A program made the translations under genes and the position numbers. Shown here piece after piece: positions 35,101 to 46,200 of a stretch of 64,000 bases of DNA. The stretch spans positions 5,146,001-5,210,000 of the forward strand of contig CM024169.1 in assembly GCA_013433145.1 (NCBI GenBank), given 5' to 3'. The stretch is from Ascaris suum. Its lineage: Eukaryota > Nematoda > Chromadorea > Rhabditida > Ascarididae. Positions within the stretch are counted from its first letter, which is position 1. Every line of letters begins with the position of its first letter. The notes under the pieces are model-generated. The model saw nothing but the letters and a program-made list of their open reading frames with translations. It did not search any database and was not told the DNA's origin.

Positions 35101-37680
35101 CAGTTCGCGGATTTTTTTTCATTAGTGCCGGAGGCTATAAATGGCCTACACAAATTTATTCAAATCGTTTGGAAATAATTTCTGACCCACAGCTCATCTT
35201 CCAAGAAAGGCAACTCTTTAAACATGTAAATGTGGATTGCCTTTCGTTTACGATGCAGCGGATTCCAAAAACTTGCTGGCTGTGTAGAGCGGAAGCCGGA
35301 GGCGAAGCATTTTAAATTGGCATATATTGAAGGACGCTGATGCTTTAATTATTGGATACGCTTGAAAAGTGCCCTAGGGCAAGTATCCAATCCTTTGATA
35401 GACGAAATTTCGCACACCATTCAATGTCATGAGGTGCATACATTTCAGGAAATGCCTGTAACACATTTAATCTTTCGATTCATTTATATTCTTTTTTTGT
35501 TTCACGATTGCCGCTTCTGATCTGCATCGATCAAGTGATGGAGAAAATCTGATAATGCTGCAAAAGAAAACGACACCTTGATTATGAAATATGCGGCCTA
35601 AAGACTTTCCGGTTTGACCACTGAGTTAACGGACGTGAAGCTTTTAAAATTTCCAGGTGACTGTAATTTTGCAAGCTTGCAGGTCTACCACCATATGAAA
35701 ATGCATAAGCGAAGGCAAACAAAAAGGACGGTCGATTCATGAATAAATTTGTGAATTCCTTCGACTCTATTTTGATCTAAAAAAAACTTTCACGTTTTTT
35801 CAGTTCTTCAGCATTCTCTTTCCTAATATCTCATTCAAATTTGGTGTTGGATGGTTGGATTTAATTGTTCAGTTATCCAGAGAGATATGAATAGCGCTCA
35901 GATTTCTTACAAAGAAATATAGTCATGCAATAACTAATGAAGATGGCTACAATCGCAGTTTTATGCTAAGCGCGTTTGCAGAATATTTTGCGCTCCATTG
36001 CTATAAATAATATATTATTGTGTATGTGTTTTTTATTTCTCAATGTTTATCGTTTCTCTTTTTCAGCTACAATTCGCGTACTTTCAAAAGTTCTGCACGT
36101 TGGTGCATTTTCTCTGCATTGCTCTATCACATCATCATGTTCGCTTGTTCTTTGCTTGTTCGGACGTGTTCATTCACGACCAAAAAAAAGCAAAAAGCGC
36201 TCAGCTCTCTCATGCGTAGCAGATCTTTGTCACGTTCATGCGAAACGTCTCATCATTTCACTTCTTTTGCGTCATACAACGCCGCCAATTATGTCAGTAA
36301 AGACGATTTGGATTTGGCGCATTTCCCAACAACTTTCATATGTGCATCGATTTGCCCGAAATTTGCCGGTGAATATTTAGAGGAAGGTGGTTTGAGTTCA
36401 CCGGAAATATGCTAGCTTGAGATATCATGATGTGACACTTTCAGACCAACGAACCCACACGCACATTGCAAAGATTAGTCTTGGTTATTTTCTGAGAAAA
36501 TTCAACGATAATTAAAATGCTAAAGATTTATTTTAAATGCATTTATTCCTTTCGAGGTCAACTCTAGGTAGTCCAACGAAACATCGAGGTTGATTTCAAG
36601 CAGCTTTCTCTTCAGTAAAGGTAATCTACAACGAGGTACGTTCATGAATATCAATAAAGCGCTAATTATTATAAAATACTTCCTTAAGGTAGTTCGTTTT
36701 ATTCGAGTATTTCATATTGTTGTGCTTTATGTTTGGTGTTTTGTTCCCTTTCATCGGTCACATTTACGCTCGATTTTTCGAGTATGTCAGTTTTATTATT
36801 CGCTATAATCGGTTTCATTACACTTTTATTTCACTGACCAATAAACCTTTATAATATTAAAAACCGTTGCAACGATGAAGACGAAAAGCGACAAAACTGT
36901 AAATAACTGAATTGAGTTTGATTTTTGTTGAATCCTAGCTGTGAGCACACTTGCAATGTCGAGCTGTTGCATTCGAGTGCAGCATCATTTCGGACATTGT
37001 TTACTAGAGATCCGCGTCCAGCACTCAAATGTTTCAAGATGATAGGTTGACGATCCGCAGTCGCCGTGATTGCAGACGGCATCTAATTGCACTAGTTCCG
37101 CTTTACAAGGAACGCAACATGTTCATATGGCACTAATTGATCATCGTCAATTAGTTGCTGGAATATGTTAGGCAATAATGCGGCCCCCCCTCCTCCCAAT
37201 TGATAGATGAGTGCTCAATCTCTCCTTAGCTAAGTAGAATCCCAGCGTTATTCACGAATTCACTAGCTGCTGCAACCGGATGCGACAAACAATAAACAAA
37301 GCACCGACGCATCCGATACTGCTCGCAAACAAATTTTATTGGATTGCCTTGAACAGCCGTTTAGTACCAATCGTGCGAACACTTGGTCATGCCGATATGC
37401 CTACAAAACGATTGAAATCTGTGTGCGCCAGATGACAATAGCGATACTAAGCTGAACTAAACTAATATCATGTTGAAGATGATAAACGATGAAAAGCATG
37501 GCAAATCGCCCCATTATTTTAGCTCATGTTTGAGGAGATTTTTGCATTTTAGAAAGCTGCTAAGCGAGGAATACCTGGCGTTTTGTGGTCCTGTGCTTTC
37601 CACATCGTGACTCGAGCTAGCCGAGAGCTGGCTCTCTGTAATCCTTCCCGATTCCATCCCTAACGCTCTGCTGCATTCTC
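20000..37680 (-). CDS. ddr: Discoidin-domain receptor tyrosine kinase (16 exons, signal-peptide exon missing)
   Basis: Sixteen - strand exons join without a phase error into 833 residues ending at TGA 20000-20002. Numbering from the first full codon: discoidin (F5/8C) domain 1-161 ([25 protein letters not shown]); discoidin-like domain ~162-331 ([37 protein letters not shown]); short extracellular juxtamembrane ~332-376; membrane helix ~377-395 followed by CCCRR; cytosolic juxtamembrane ~400-545; kinase ~550-825. Kinase landmarks are the glycine loop GSGEFG, VAVK Lys577, HRDLAARN (Asp677), DFG (Asp695), activation-loop tyrosines YDSDYY (703, 707, 708) and [23 protein letters not shown]. All catalytic residues are present. 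In animals this family binds collagen and signals through slow tyrosine phosphorylation; C. elegans has two, ddr-1 and ddr-2, and I cannot say which this matches. The first exon shown needs an upstream exon ending in phase 1 with the start and signal peptide, which I could not find. Confidence 0.95.
21172..21321 (-). CDS. ddr: DDR exon: kinase C-lobe
   Basis: The acceptor is CCTATTTAG and the donor is AAG|GTGAGT. It encodes [20 protein letters not shown] and [11 protein letters not shown], which is typical of DDR kinases. Confidence 0.96.
22392..22650 (-). CDS. ddr: DDR exon: catalytic and activation loops
   Basis: The acceptor is ATGTGTTAG and the donor is CTG|GTATCG. It encodes [31 protein letters not shown] and [13 protein letters not shown]. 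Confidence 0.97.
23523..23758 (-). CDS. ddr: DDR exon: kinase N-lobe
   Basis: The acceptor is GAATTTTTAG and the donor is CTCAG|GTTTGT. It encodes [16 protein letters not shown] (catalytic Lys), [13 protein letters not shown] (helix C Glu) and the hinge [11 protein letters not shown]. Confidence 0.95.
23861..23993 (-). CDS. ddr: DDR exon: kinase entry and glycine loop
   Basis: The acceptor is CTTTTGCAG and the donor is GAG|GTACTT. It encodes [13 protein letters not shown], then [14 protein letters not shown], the kinase glycine loop. Confidence 0.95.
24395..24547 (-). CDS. ddr: DDR exon: cytosolic juxtamembrane 2
   Basis: The acceptor is AAATTTTCAG and the donor is CACAG|GTGAAT. It encodes a low-complexity Ser/Asn/Thr-rich segment with HSVHYATSD. 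Support comes mainly from phase and position. Confidence 0.78.
25490..25605 (-). CDS. ddr: DDR exon: cytosolic juxtamembrane 1
   Basis: The acceptor is ATTGTTTCAG; the donor chosen by phase is CACC|GTCAGT. It encodes [14 protein letters not shown] and SGSEYADPD, two tyrosine sites placed like those in vertebrate DDRs. Confidence 0.82.
25861..26021 (-). CDS. ddr: DDR exon: transmembrane helix and first cytosolic part
   Basis: The acceptor is GATTATTTCAG and the donor is AAG|GTTTTT. It encodes [19 protein letters not shown] followed by CCCRR and a Ser/Lys-rich stretch. Only this acceptor keeps phase with the preceding exon. Confidence 0.9.
26869..27000 (-). CDS. ddr: DDR exon: extracellular juxtamembrane
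   Basis: The acceptor is AGTTTTCAG and the donor is GCGG|GTTTGT. It encodes a hydrophilic acidic linker ([20 protein letters not shown]). An alternative acceptor 14 bases upstream is rejected because it would place TAA in frame. Confidence 0.85.
27893..28002 (-). CDS. ddr: DDR exon: end of discoidin-like domain
   Basis: The acceptor is CCAATGCAG and the donor is TCAG|GTATGC. It encodes [18 protein letters not shown] and [11 protein letters not shown], matching the closing WLLFSEISF element of vertebrate DDRs. Confidence 0.92.
28923..29029 (-). CDS. ddr: DDR exon: discoidin-like domain, part 3
   Basis: The acceptor is CATATTTAG and the donor is CCAG|GTACTC. It encodes [13 protein letters not shown] and [10 protein letters not shown]. 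The phases fit both neighbours. Confidence 0.87.
29727..29821 (-). CDS. ddr: DDR exon: discoidin-like domain, part 2
   Basis: The acceptor is GATTCCAG and the donor is CAG|GTGGAA. The 31 codons include [12 protein letters not shown] and ISLYTSNF, which align with the IEIMFEFDRIRN region of human DDR2. A sequon NIS is present. Confidence 0.88.
30693..30890 (-). CDS. ddr: DDR exon: discoidin-like domain, part 1
   Basis: The acceptor is TTTCTTTCAG and the donor is CAAG|GTACCT. It encodes [17 protein letters not shown], an N-glycosylation sequon [18 protein letters not shown] and WVGWRKD, matching the vertebrate DDR order. Confidence 0.93.
31021..31168 (-). CDS. ddr: DDR exon: end of discoidin domain
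   Basis: The acceptor is GCTATTCACAG and the donor is AAAG|GTGAGC. It encodes [19 protein letters not shown] and the closing CMRVELYGC. Confidence 0.95.
32225..32557 (+). CDS. Unassigned ORF with signal-anchor-like start, antisense in a DDR intron
   Basis: An ATG-started frame of 110 codons begins with a basic residue pair and a clear hydrophobic run ([16 protein letters not shown]), followed by a polar, His/Thr-rich remainder. The strand is pyrimidine-rich here, which lowers stop frequency, so it may be chance. No domain, splice partner or nearby polyadenylation signal supports it. Confidence 0.15.
   Translation: MLAKGISSHRILLCCTLAILVSLVFLSHRYTTFKYISSLSKTHMTATLINVPNQYTSITFARVMMLKCRWSSHSTYITRGYFQLTTELLDAPHFTHLLQRHRTSVYAHFY
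34270..34501 (-). CDS. ddr: DDR exon: discoidin domain core
   Basis: The acceptor is TTGGTTCCAG and the donor is GAG|GTGAGT. It encodes [24 protein letters not shown] and the YMLEYW strand of the discoidin fold. Confidence 0.93.
36067..36415 (+). CDS. Terminal-exon candidate nested antisense in a DDR intron
   Basis: The very good acceptor TTTCTCTTTTTCAG ends at 36066. One base later a frame runs 115 codons to TAG at 36413-36415. It starts with a hydrophobic, Cys-containing half ([20 protein letters not shown]), passes a Lys-rich turn (TKKKQK) and ends in an acidic soluble part ([29 protein letters not shown]). An overlapping + frame is also long, because the region is T-rich, but it lacks the charged tail. 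I recognise no family and found no convincing upstream exon. Confidence 0.3.
37575..37680 (-). CDS. ddr: DDR exon: start of discoidin domain
   Basis: The acceptor is GACTTTTAG and the donor is CCAG|GTATTC. It encodes [11 protein letters not shown] and LSASSSHD, the first strands and first binding loop of the discoidin domain. It begins two bases into the codon, so an upstream exon must end in phase 1. Confidence 0.85.
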
Positions 37681-40189
37681 CTAAAAGTCCATCATCAATC
37701 AATAGACAACTTTTGACAAGAGTGAGAAGAGAAACAATGCATCAAGCTACGGCTTCCGAACCACCTTAGAATGATGACAAGTTGTCCTTTAACCGCTCAA
37801 CGTCTTCTACATAGCTGTGCATATAAGAATACCCAGCAGAAGGGAAGTGCAATTAGACATTAAATCACTGCTTCGTAGAAGATGCATTAAACCGAAAATG
37901 AATCCACAAAAATAGTAAAAAATCGCGCTGACTACATTTTTTTGGAAAAGTAAGCAAATCGGTTTTTCTTGTCAGCTCTTAAGCATGCTGGCAAATGCAA
38001 CTCTGATTTTAGTGCATCGAATGTTCGCATGATATGATATGCTTCTTCATTATCAATGAATATTACAATGCAGGCCTCCCGATATCAAATATAGTTTAAA
38101 AGCACACCGGGCGGGAAGCTTCACATGACGTTTCTTTGCAACGTTGGTTGCCTCTTCTTCTACAGATACACAAAAAATCATTTTCGTGATCGCATTGTGT
38201 CGGTTCAGAATTGGCTTATGCAAATAACACTGCAGCTTCAAGCTCTTTCATCTTAGAAAGGAGGCAAGCAATTGGAGCGGAGTCAGGTTTGCACCTAAGG
38301 ACACATTCCACATAGTAAATTTCAGCAAAGAAGTTTTTCTCGTTCACCCGCTCGAACCACGGGGATACAAACATGCAATCATATGCGCAGAAGTAATGCC
38401 TCCATAATCATTTTCGCAAAAATTTGCTGGAAACTGAATAAGAAAACAGTGGTGAACAAGTAACGCTTGCAGTACCTTTTGAATTATGTGACCAAATGAT
38501 AGTCCAGAAATCATGGAAAAATGCATGGACATAATATATTCGTATCTCATTTAATTGTTGAGGCGTTGACGTGAATGCGTGCTTATAGTTCCTTCCTGAA
38601 CCCCACCATGGAATTCTTGAAACTTCCCCGTGGCTTTTTAGTACAGCGGATTGAAAGATCAATCCTTTGGAGCGCCTTACGGAAGACGGTGAGTTTTTGA
38701 GGCGAAAGTTATGGGTTGTCCCAAAGGAAGTACTTAAGCGACGAAGAGGATTCATTCGAGTTTCTATAAACTGCTCATGTGCAGACCACTCTTCGCCATA
38801 AATTATAACTCGCAGCATCTCACAAACGCATAAGATGAAGCTGAGAGAACGCTTGGACATTAGCAAGAAAAAACTGTGGTGAGGGATTATTGCCAGGAAC
38901 ATTTATAATGTGAAGCATGGCGCGGCGGTATGTTTTCTATGAAGAGACGAGCAAGTTTTCGACGAGTCATATTCATCCGTTGGGAACACAATGACTGCAT
39001 GAAATATGATGCTTCCGTGATCCATTCTAAGCTTTTGTTTCAGCCGCCTTTATCAGCCCACAGCTATAGCTTCGCTATGGTGAATGTTTATTATTAGTGT
39101 TTTTGCTTTCGGGAAGGGAGGGAGGGATTTCCACGTGCTATAACTTTTTTCCCCAGAACTATGGAAGGAAGAGAAGCAAATTTCCACATAGCCGAGCAAC
39201 CTTTTGAGAGCATTTGGGTGTTAGCGTGAAAATTTCAACAGAATACGCCCCCTTCGTGCTGCCGTCAATTACACCAATATATTTTAGCATTGGGGCTGAG
39301 TTTATACTCGAGCAAGGATTCAACGTTATCAGCAATACAAAAATAAACTCTAAATGTTTGCTCTTCGACGATCATGCTGCACTCATCCGGTTATACGCAA
39401 CAGCCGACTGTTGATAACGCAGCAGCTGTGTGAAATATGAGCATTTCGAAAGATCATCCCTCCTATGTGCTTTGTGATAGATAAGAGAGAAATAAAAATG
39501 TCGACTACAGTTGATGAAAAAATTTCCATTTGTTTAGGTGAAATTCGACGTTACGGGAAATTACATGACGGGTTTTTTATATGTAGGGCGTTCTTTGAAA
39601 AAAGATCAAAAAGCTTTATTGGATAAATTAACGCAACTTAAGCTGAATAAATATCCAGAAATTTGTCACAACTGCGTTCTTCGTTTTCAAATTCCTCTAC
39701 TGTTTCGATCCTAACTCCCACCAGTAAGGTGTTCTTGTCTTTTTATTTGATTGCATGCAGCTTTGTTACTAAACGGTTATAAAGTGAATCAAGCTAGTAA
39801 ACAACTGCTGCGACTACTCATGAAATGAACCCTGAAAATGAATACAGAGATACGAAGTACTGGAGGGCTAATAGCAGTGGCCTTGCTTAGAGGTGTCCTC
39901 AAAATGCATAATTAGAGTGTAGCATTCAGCAAATTATACGCTCAATTCGAAGCGCGCTTTCATTCTGTCTCAGCTGTTTGCGACGAGTGATTAGCCCCCT
40001 GCAGCGCGCTTCTCATCCGTCAGTGACGAAAGCGGCCGCCGCTTGGTCAACCTTCGACCTTTTGTGTCTTTGCTGCATTCAATGCCGCACCCATTCAAAT
40101 GCCGCCGTAACACTGACCAACACATTACACGTGTTATACGAACACAACAAACAACCAGCACCATATTATTATAGAGTAATCTGAATTGA

Positions 40190-40202
40190 GGGGGGGGGGG
40201 GG
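40190..40202 (+). repeat. Run of 13 G
   Basis: A single uninterrupted G tract next to GGTACC. It is unusual in this AT-rich sequence and likely length-variable. Confidence 0.9.
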
Positions 40203-43200
40203 TACCGGTTGGATTTCATGTTCATTTTCATAAAAAGCCCGCAATTTTTCGCACAGACTGGATAGCACTCTTCCTCATTAGCCTTCATGGGCAATAGTTC
40301 GCAGAAGGGCATAACGCTACCGCCATGACAGCGCATACGTTGTAAGTGCATCCACGCGTGTCTCTGTTGATCCGACCGTTCCAATTCTCAACGTGACCTT
40401 CCATCACCAACTTGGTGTTCTATATCAGTTATTGACAAACAGATGCGCCATTGTAAATCAATTAACTGTGCTATCGATTGAATGCGAATTTTTGAAATTG
40501 TACTTTCGGCTGACTTCACAGAGAGCTCATTATTAGGTATTGTGTTAGTACCTCTATCCATATTTTATTGGCACCTCTAATCTCATATTTCAAATGCAGA
40601 GGTTCGTGTCGTCATTACCGCGCGTTTCACACTGTCGTTTTCTAAGTACGATATCCTCCGGAGGTCAACAACAAATTCTTAGCAAGTTGTGGCAATGCAT
40701 AATTTAATTACCAAATTTATTCGGTCAGCTGAAAGATTTTTGTTGGCTTAATGAATTGTTGGCTCAAGTGCAGTCGTCATCAGAGCAAAACTTGACGGCC
40801 TTTAAGTCAATGCAGTAAAATAAGAAAGTATTAGTGAGCTGACTGGGTCCTGTGTTTCTTAGCGAATGCAGAAAGTTACACATTAGAGAAATCTTTCAAA
40901 ATGCTTTTGAAGGTGTCCCTCTGTTTGCAAGTTTTCACTATAGGCCACCTCTTCAGGTGTTTTATCAGTCAGTAAAGACAAAGGAAGTTGTTCTCAAAGC
41001 GATAACGTATACATAGTCTCGTACGTGCATATGTTAATTCAACAATTTGAAATGTTCTGCACATTTTTCCCCGCACAAAGATGACGTGGAAACGCGAAGA
41101 GTTTGGAAGGTTATGGGCACCGGGCAAATCGCACTAACAACTTCCCTCTCTTATATTTCTTGTTGCACAGATAACTACATCATTAATTTCAGTGCTTGAA
41201 TTTCAATGCGCAATTTTTCACTGCACCAACAAATTGCCGAGTTGAATGTAACTGCGCATAATTTCCCAGAATCCTCAAAAACTTTACGTGTTCACTTGGA
41301 TTTCTGCAACCTTTCAATCGTAGCTTCTCGACATTTTTCTGCCCTCTCTGGGCAAGTACTTCATATTACCCACTCATCCTTTGCATACATAAAGCATTGC
41401 AACATTGGATTGTACGTTCAGTAAATCTTCTTCTGTGTCAATTTATTTACTTATTTTGCACAGGAAGAGCTCGATGTAGGCAAAAGACATGCATGCTGAC
41501 TGTATTAATGTAAATAAACAAATAAATAAATTCGTTCGGTGAACAGTATCCCATCAAGGGTGGTCTAGGATGAACCTTGTTGCATCACATTACTTCCAAC
41601 TCACAACCCGATCAACAAGTCTTGTGGCGCCTAACTGATTGCAAACAAACTACTATACGCAAATAACGTCCATGTTTACACAGTTTTCGTCATCCACCAA
41701 CGACCGCTTCCAATGATGTCTGAAGAGTTCTGGGATGGGAATTGTCCATAATTTGGATCCACGCTATCCCAGGGGATATGAAGAAGGAAAGGCTTTAGAG
41801 CACCAGCATTTACATTTAAACAGCACAAGGAATGTTTAAATGTGTATTCCCTTCCCCATTCTTTGAGAAATTTGGGTCAATTCCCGTGACATGTAAAAAG
41901 AAATGAAGCAACGAATATTCCACACGGATGAGGCTGATCACTGAAAAATGTTTCAAACGCTTAATTATTAAAAATCAATGCTTGGGAAGCAAATCATCTC
42001 CCTCGAAAAATTCGCTCTTGACAAGAATAATGTTCATTGTTCTACAGGTCCAATTTGTGACGCCATCACATTTTAATTTGGCACATTCGAAAACAACGCC
42101 CTAAAGCGCTCAGTTTTCCAACCCAAATGTATGCAACATAGCAATTTCATTCCACATTCATCGCACGGAATGAGAACGTTGGAACTCTTAGGCCTTTTAG
42201 TGCACTTAAAAATTATTAGCAAGATGTTGATGTGGGACGTTTTCGACCGATCGGATAATGGGGATCGCCACAGAAAAGAAATACAAAAAAATGTGGTGTG
42301 GAGAGTCACTTTTTAAAATCTTCGCAGTGGAAAATCATTTAGCGAATTCTTTGTGGCCGACGAACAGCCTTTCACTCATTGTTTGCCCATTATGATGTGC
42401 TTTCGAATTAGTCACCCGAGATAACAAAATCAGGATACTTTTTAACATTTCGGACGCACTGCCGAAAAAAATTGAGGATTATCGTGGAAAATGCGCCAAT
42501 TTCTCTCTATCACAAGCGTGCGATAGAAAGAGGGTTGTTCTGGTAGAGTAACACTGAAATAGCGAAATCCCCTCTTCTTTATTTACAATGACACTCAGAA
42601 CTGAAAGGTCTTTCAAATTCCACACTGCGACAAAACGGATAGAAACGACCTCGACAGCACATCAATTTGCGTCCATTGAAAGGTTCGTGTCCACTCTCGC
42701 ATAGAGTTTCGCACGATAGCAAATAAAAATTGAACAATGAGACTACACAGCCCGAGGATGAGGGGAGGGAACAGGGAGGAGGTGGGATCGACAAGGCGGA
42801 AGATGGGTGCGAAGGAGAATTGTTGCGCAATTCCGAATTGAACAACTGTGAACGCAATGCACTGCTGACCTTTTTGTGGATCGTTGCACTGCACTGCTTA
42901 TTCGAGGTGCTTTGATGTTTTACGAGCACTGATCGCCAGGCTGGAAAGCATAAGGCGGTGCGATTGTAAAGGCATTCTGCTTCCAGTAATGCTTGCTCGT
43001 TGACGTAACGCATATGTCAAATAACACAGCTTGCCGCTTATATATCCCCAACAGTTGAGATAAGGCTCTTCAGGTGCTCAGAAATTCTGGGACATGAGTA
43101 CTACCCTATTTAGTCATTTTCAGGTGGCGGTAAACAGTCGATTTGAGACTTTTTGTTACAGTTCGACTGATGCAATAAATTCAAAAGTCAAATTATTTCC

Positions 43201-46200
43201 AAGGTGAAATCTATCTTATACTAGAAAACAACTGTTTTCTTGTATGACGACCCTGTACATAATTATGGACGAATCTCTCAGCCTGTGCACAACCTTCATC
43301 GTGCTTCACTTTTAGCTCTATTAGGAACTTCCAGAGCACTAACAGTGTTCAGATAACGAGGGTTACTTCAAGATTCCAGTTAAGGGTCTTGAGGTGTTAT
43401 ACTCCGATAGTCCGCTAGCCGAATACGCAAAGAACAAAAGGAATAACAACAAAGAGAGCAAATCGTCGCAGGCTTGCTGTTCCTGCCAACAACGTTCGGT
43501 GCTCTATTCAATGTGTAGTTAATTTCAATAATTTCTTGAGCGGTAAACTGATCTTCCAATGAAAAAAGCCCAAATCGTAAATCTTAAGCCAAATCATAAT
43601 AGGTGGTGATAAGTCATCATACTGTGGAAAAAAGACAGCTGCCCTCCTATAGTGACATCCTCTCTACAGCTTTAATTCGCGCTTGGTAGCTTTATGATGC
43701 CCAACTGCACTCAATGTTTCAAATTCTCACTAAAACATTTCCACTTAGGAAAATTTCTTCCTGATTATGCAATCATTGGATGAAATGGTGGCCGAAAACC
43801 GAACAAAATTAGTTTCGAATTTCGAATTCAAATTCATATCGAATACTGTGATGCACTATATAAGCTATATGTTAAACACCGCCTGAAACTTTTTAACGCA
43901 CATATATTAAATCAATGAACAAGTGTTACTATTCTAGCAGAAGCGTCAACACCACTCTCGCCCCTCGTACTTTTCTTTCGTCGCTGCAAGCGCCATTCAA
44001 AATTGTTTGGGACACCTACGCATTTATCCTACTCTTCTCATCTCACTGCACCATGTAAACGAACACTTGGGAAAGCCTTCTAGCTGTTGTATAAATTAAA
44101 CGGCTCTATAAGAAACATAAGGAGCTATGCATTTGCTCAGCGAATCATTGCTTCGCCTGTAACTGAAGAAACTGCCAAGGATTTCTCAAAGAGGACTTCT
44201 CGCTTCGAAAGAATCATCTAATTTGCAAATTGAGCTCTGCTTATTTTTGCAAATTGAGTATATATGCGTTTATGCAAAGTTATATCTGCAAATTTTGTAG
44301 TGCGAAGACTGTGTCTGTGCATGTGTTCTTATGCGTGTATGTTCATCCTGTTCGATAGTTGCAGTTCGGCAAAAATAATTACGAATATGCTGCATGTAAT
44401 TTGCATGTTAATCGTTAACCATGGGCCAAAGTTCAGTTTAATCGAGAAATTCTGAAAGGAGTTAGTCGATATTTAAATATATCTGAAATTTGCATGCGTT
44501 TTACAAATGAACGTGTCGTACATTTAAATGGGAGCGGTTTTGAAAAACGGTTTTTTTTGGAGATTTGTTGGAACAGCTGGACCTGTCAAAAGCCGAATCC
44601 ATTATTGTGCAAGTTTCAGTATTTGTTATTAAACTATGAACCCCCTTCGGAAAGTTGAGATGAACGGAAAAACCCATACCATGATCGCTCCTATCGCATG
44701 CTTTTCCACTTCGTAGGGTAAAGAAGAATTCGAATTAGAAATGCAAAGGCCAGATAATCAACACAAACTTCCTTTCAGTTGCTGTAGACCTTGTGGCACA
44801 TAATTGCCGTAAGGCTATTTGTCACATTTTCCGGCCGAGCAGTGTGTTCGTTTAAGCATCGCTAGCTCCATTAAGTGGCATTTTTACGGACGAATGGCAT
44901 TTTTACCTCTTATTGTTTCTAAAGTCACTATGATTTACGCAGCCACAAGGGCACTTAAAAGGAGCAAAGTGATTTATGAGCACTTTAGAGGGTGCTAAGA
45001 AAACTTGGCCAAAACAGTCTCATCGTCAAGGCCGTAAAACCGTCATCAACGTGTTGAGTGAGTGTGAAGTGAGACGCCTCACTTATTTTCTTCCGAGCTT
45101 CGGCATAGAGGTATCAGGTTGCAATACGTATGGTGTGCCTAAGCACAGTTGTCCATCCTGGATTAGAGCTCGCAAAAAGGCGCCCATCAGGCAGCTCACA
45201 AATGTCACAATGAGGCGTTTTAACTTGCCGCTTAACAGCACAGCATTGGCAAAAAAGGTGTGAAGTGATTTGGCTATTTCAAAAATGCATAACGCTCGAT
45301 CAACTGTTCACAAAATTGTTTCGCTGATTGGCATGCACCTCATTTTTATTCTGATACTCCGAAGGAATGACAGGCATAACGAGGGTTTGGGTAAAACGCC
45401 TTCATATTTTTTCAATACGACTTTCATTTTGAAGTAAGATAAATAATTGACTAATATAAGAAATTCAAGTTGTTAGAAGGTTTGTTAGCCTCCGGTGATC
45501 GCTGGGAAAAGTCGAGTTGTTTAATGAGAATTATTTCTGCTTATAGCAATATCCTAAGATTATGCGATCGGAGACGCTACAGCCTACAATGAAATTCGTG
45601 AGCTACGATTTGTAAAATGGCTGTTTTATCCCACGCGACAATGCTAACGTCACTACAAAAGCACACGATCTGCAGAAAATCGTACGCGGCATGAACCATC
45701 GCTCGGCGCCAACAATTCTTCGAATTCGGGTAAAATTTCTTAAGAGGACAACACTAGTAACATTTATATATACTACTGCCAAATTACGTCGCTGAGGACA
45801 TTATTGACTCCACTGAGTCGAATATCAGAGAAAAGCCAAACTTCACCCCTCTTGCTGATGTTGGATAGTTTTTGCTCGGAAATTTTTTATTCTGCAAATT
45901 GCGAGCGCTGTTTGGTTTCTCACAAAGAAGTGCCCCCTAATTCACAGTGTCGTAGACAAGATCACAACTCGGCCTCATGAATGTCATTTTTTAGGGGTCG
46001 TGATCGTAGCATCGGTCTTTCGGTTTGATCTTTTCCCATGCGCAGATGATAGTTCGAGCGCACATGTAGATTTTATCAACACATTAACGAAAAGAATGAT
46101 GCGCGACAGACGGCACAACCAATGCTCGTTAATGTTTAATGAATGTCAACAGAGAAATCTCATCGGTTATACGACTTTCAAGAAAATCCTTTGCTGACAA

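Noticed and set aside
38408..38902. 164-codon frame on the minus strand, the longest in the window
   Set aside because: No motif, no splice or homology support and an uneven composition. With this many frames of 60 codons or more in AT-rich DNA, one of this length is not surprising.
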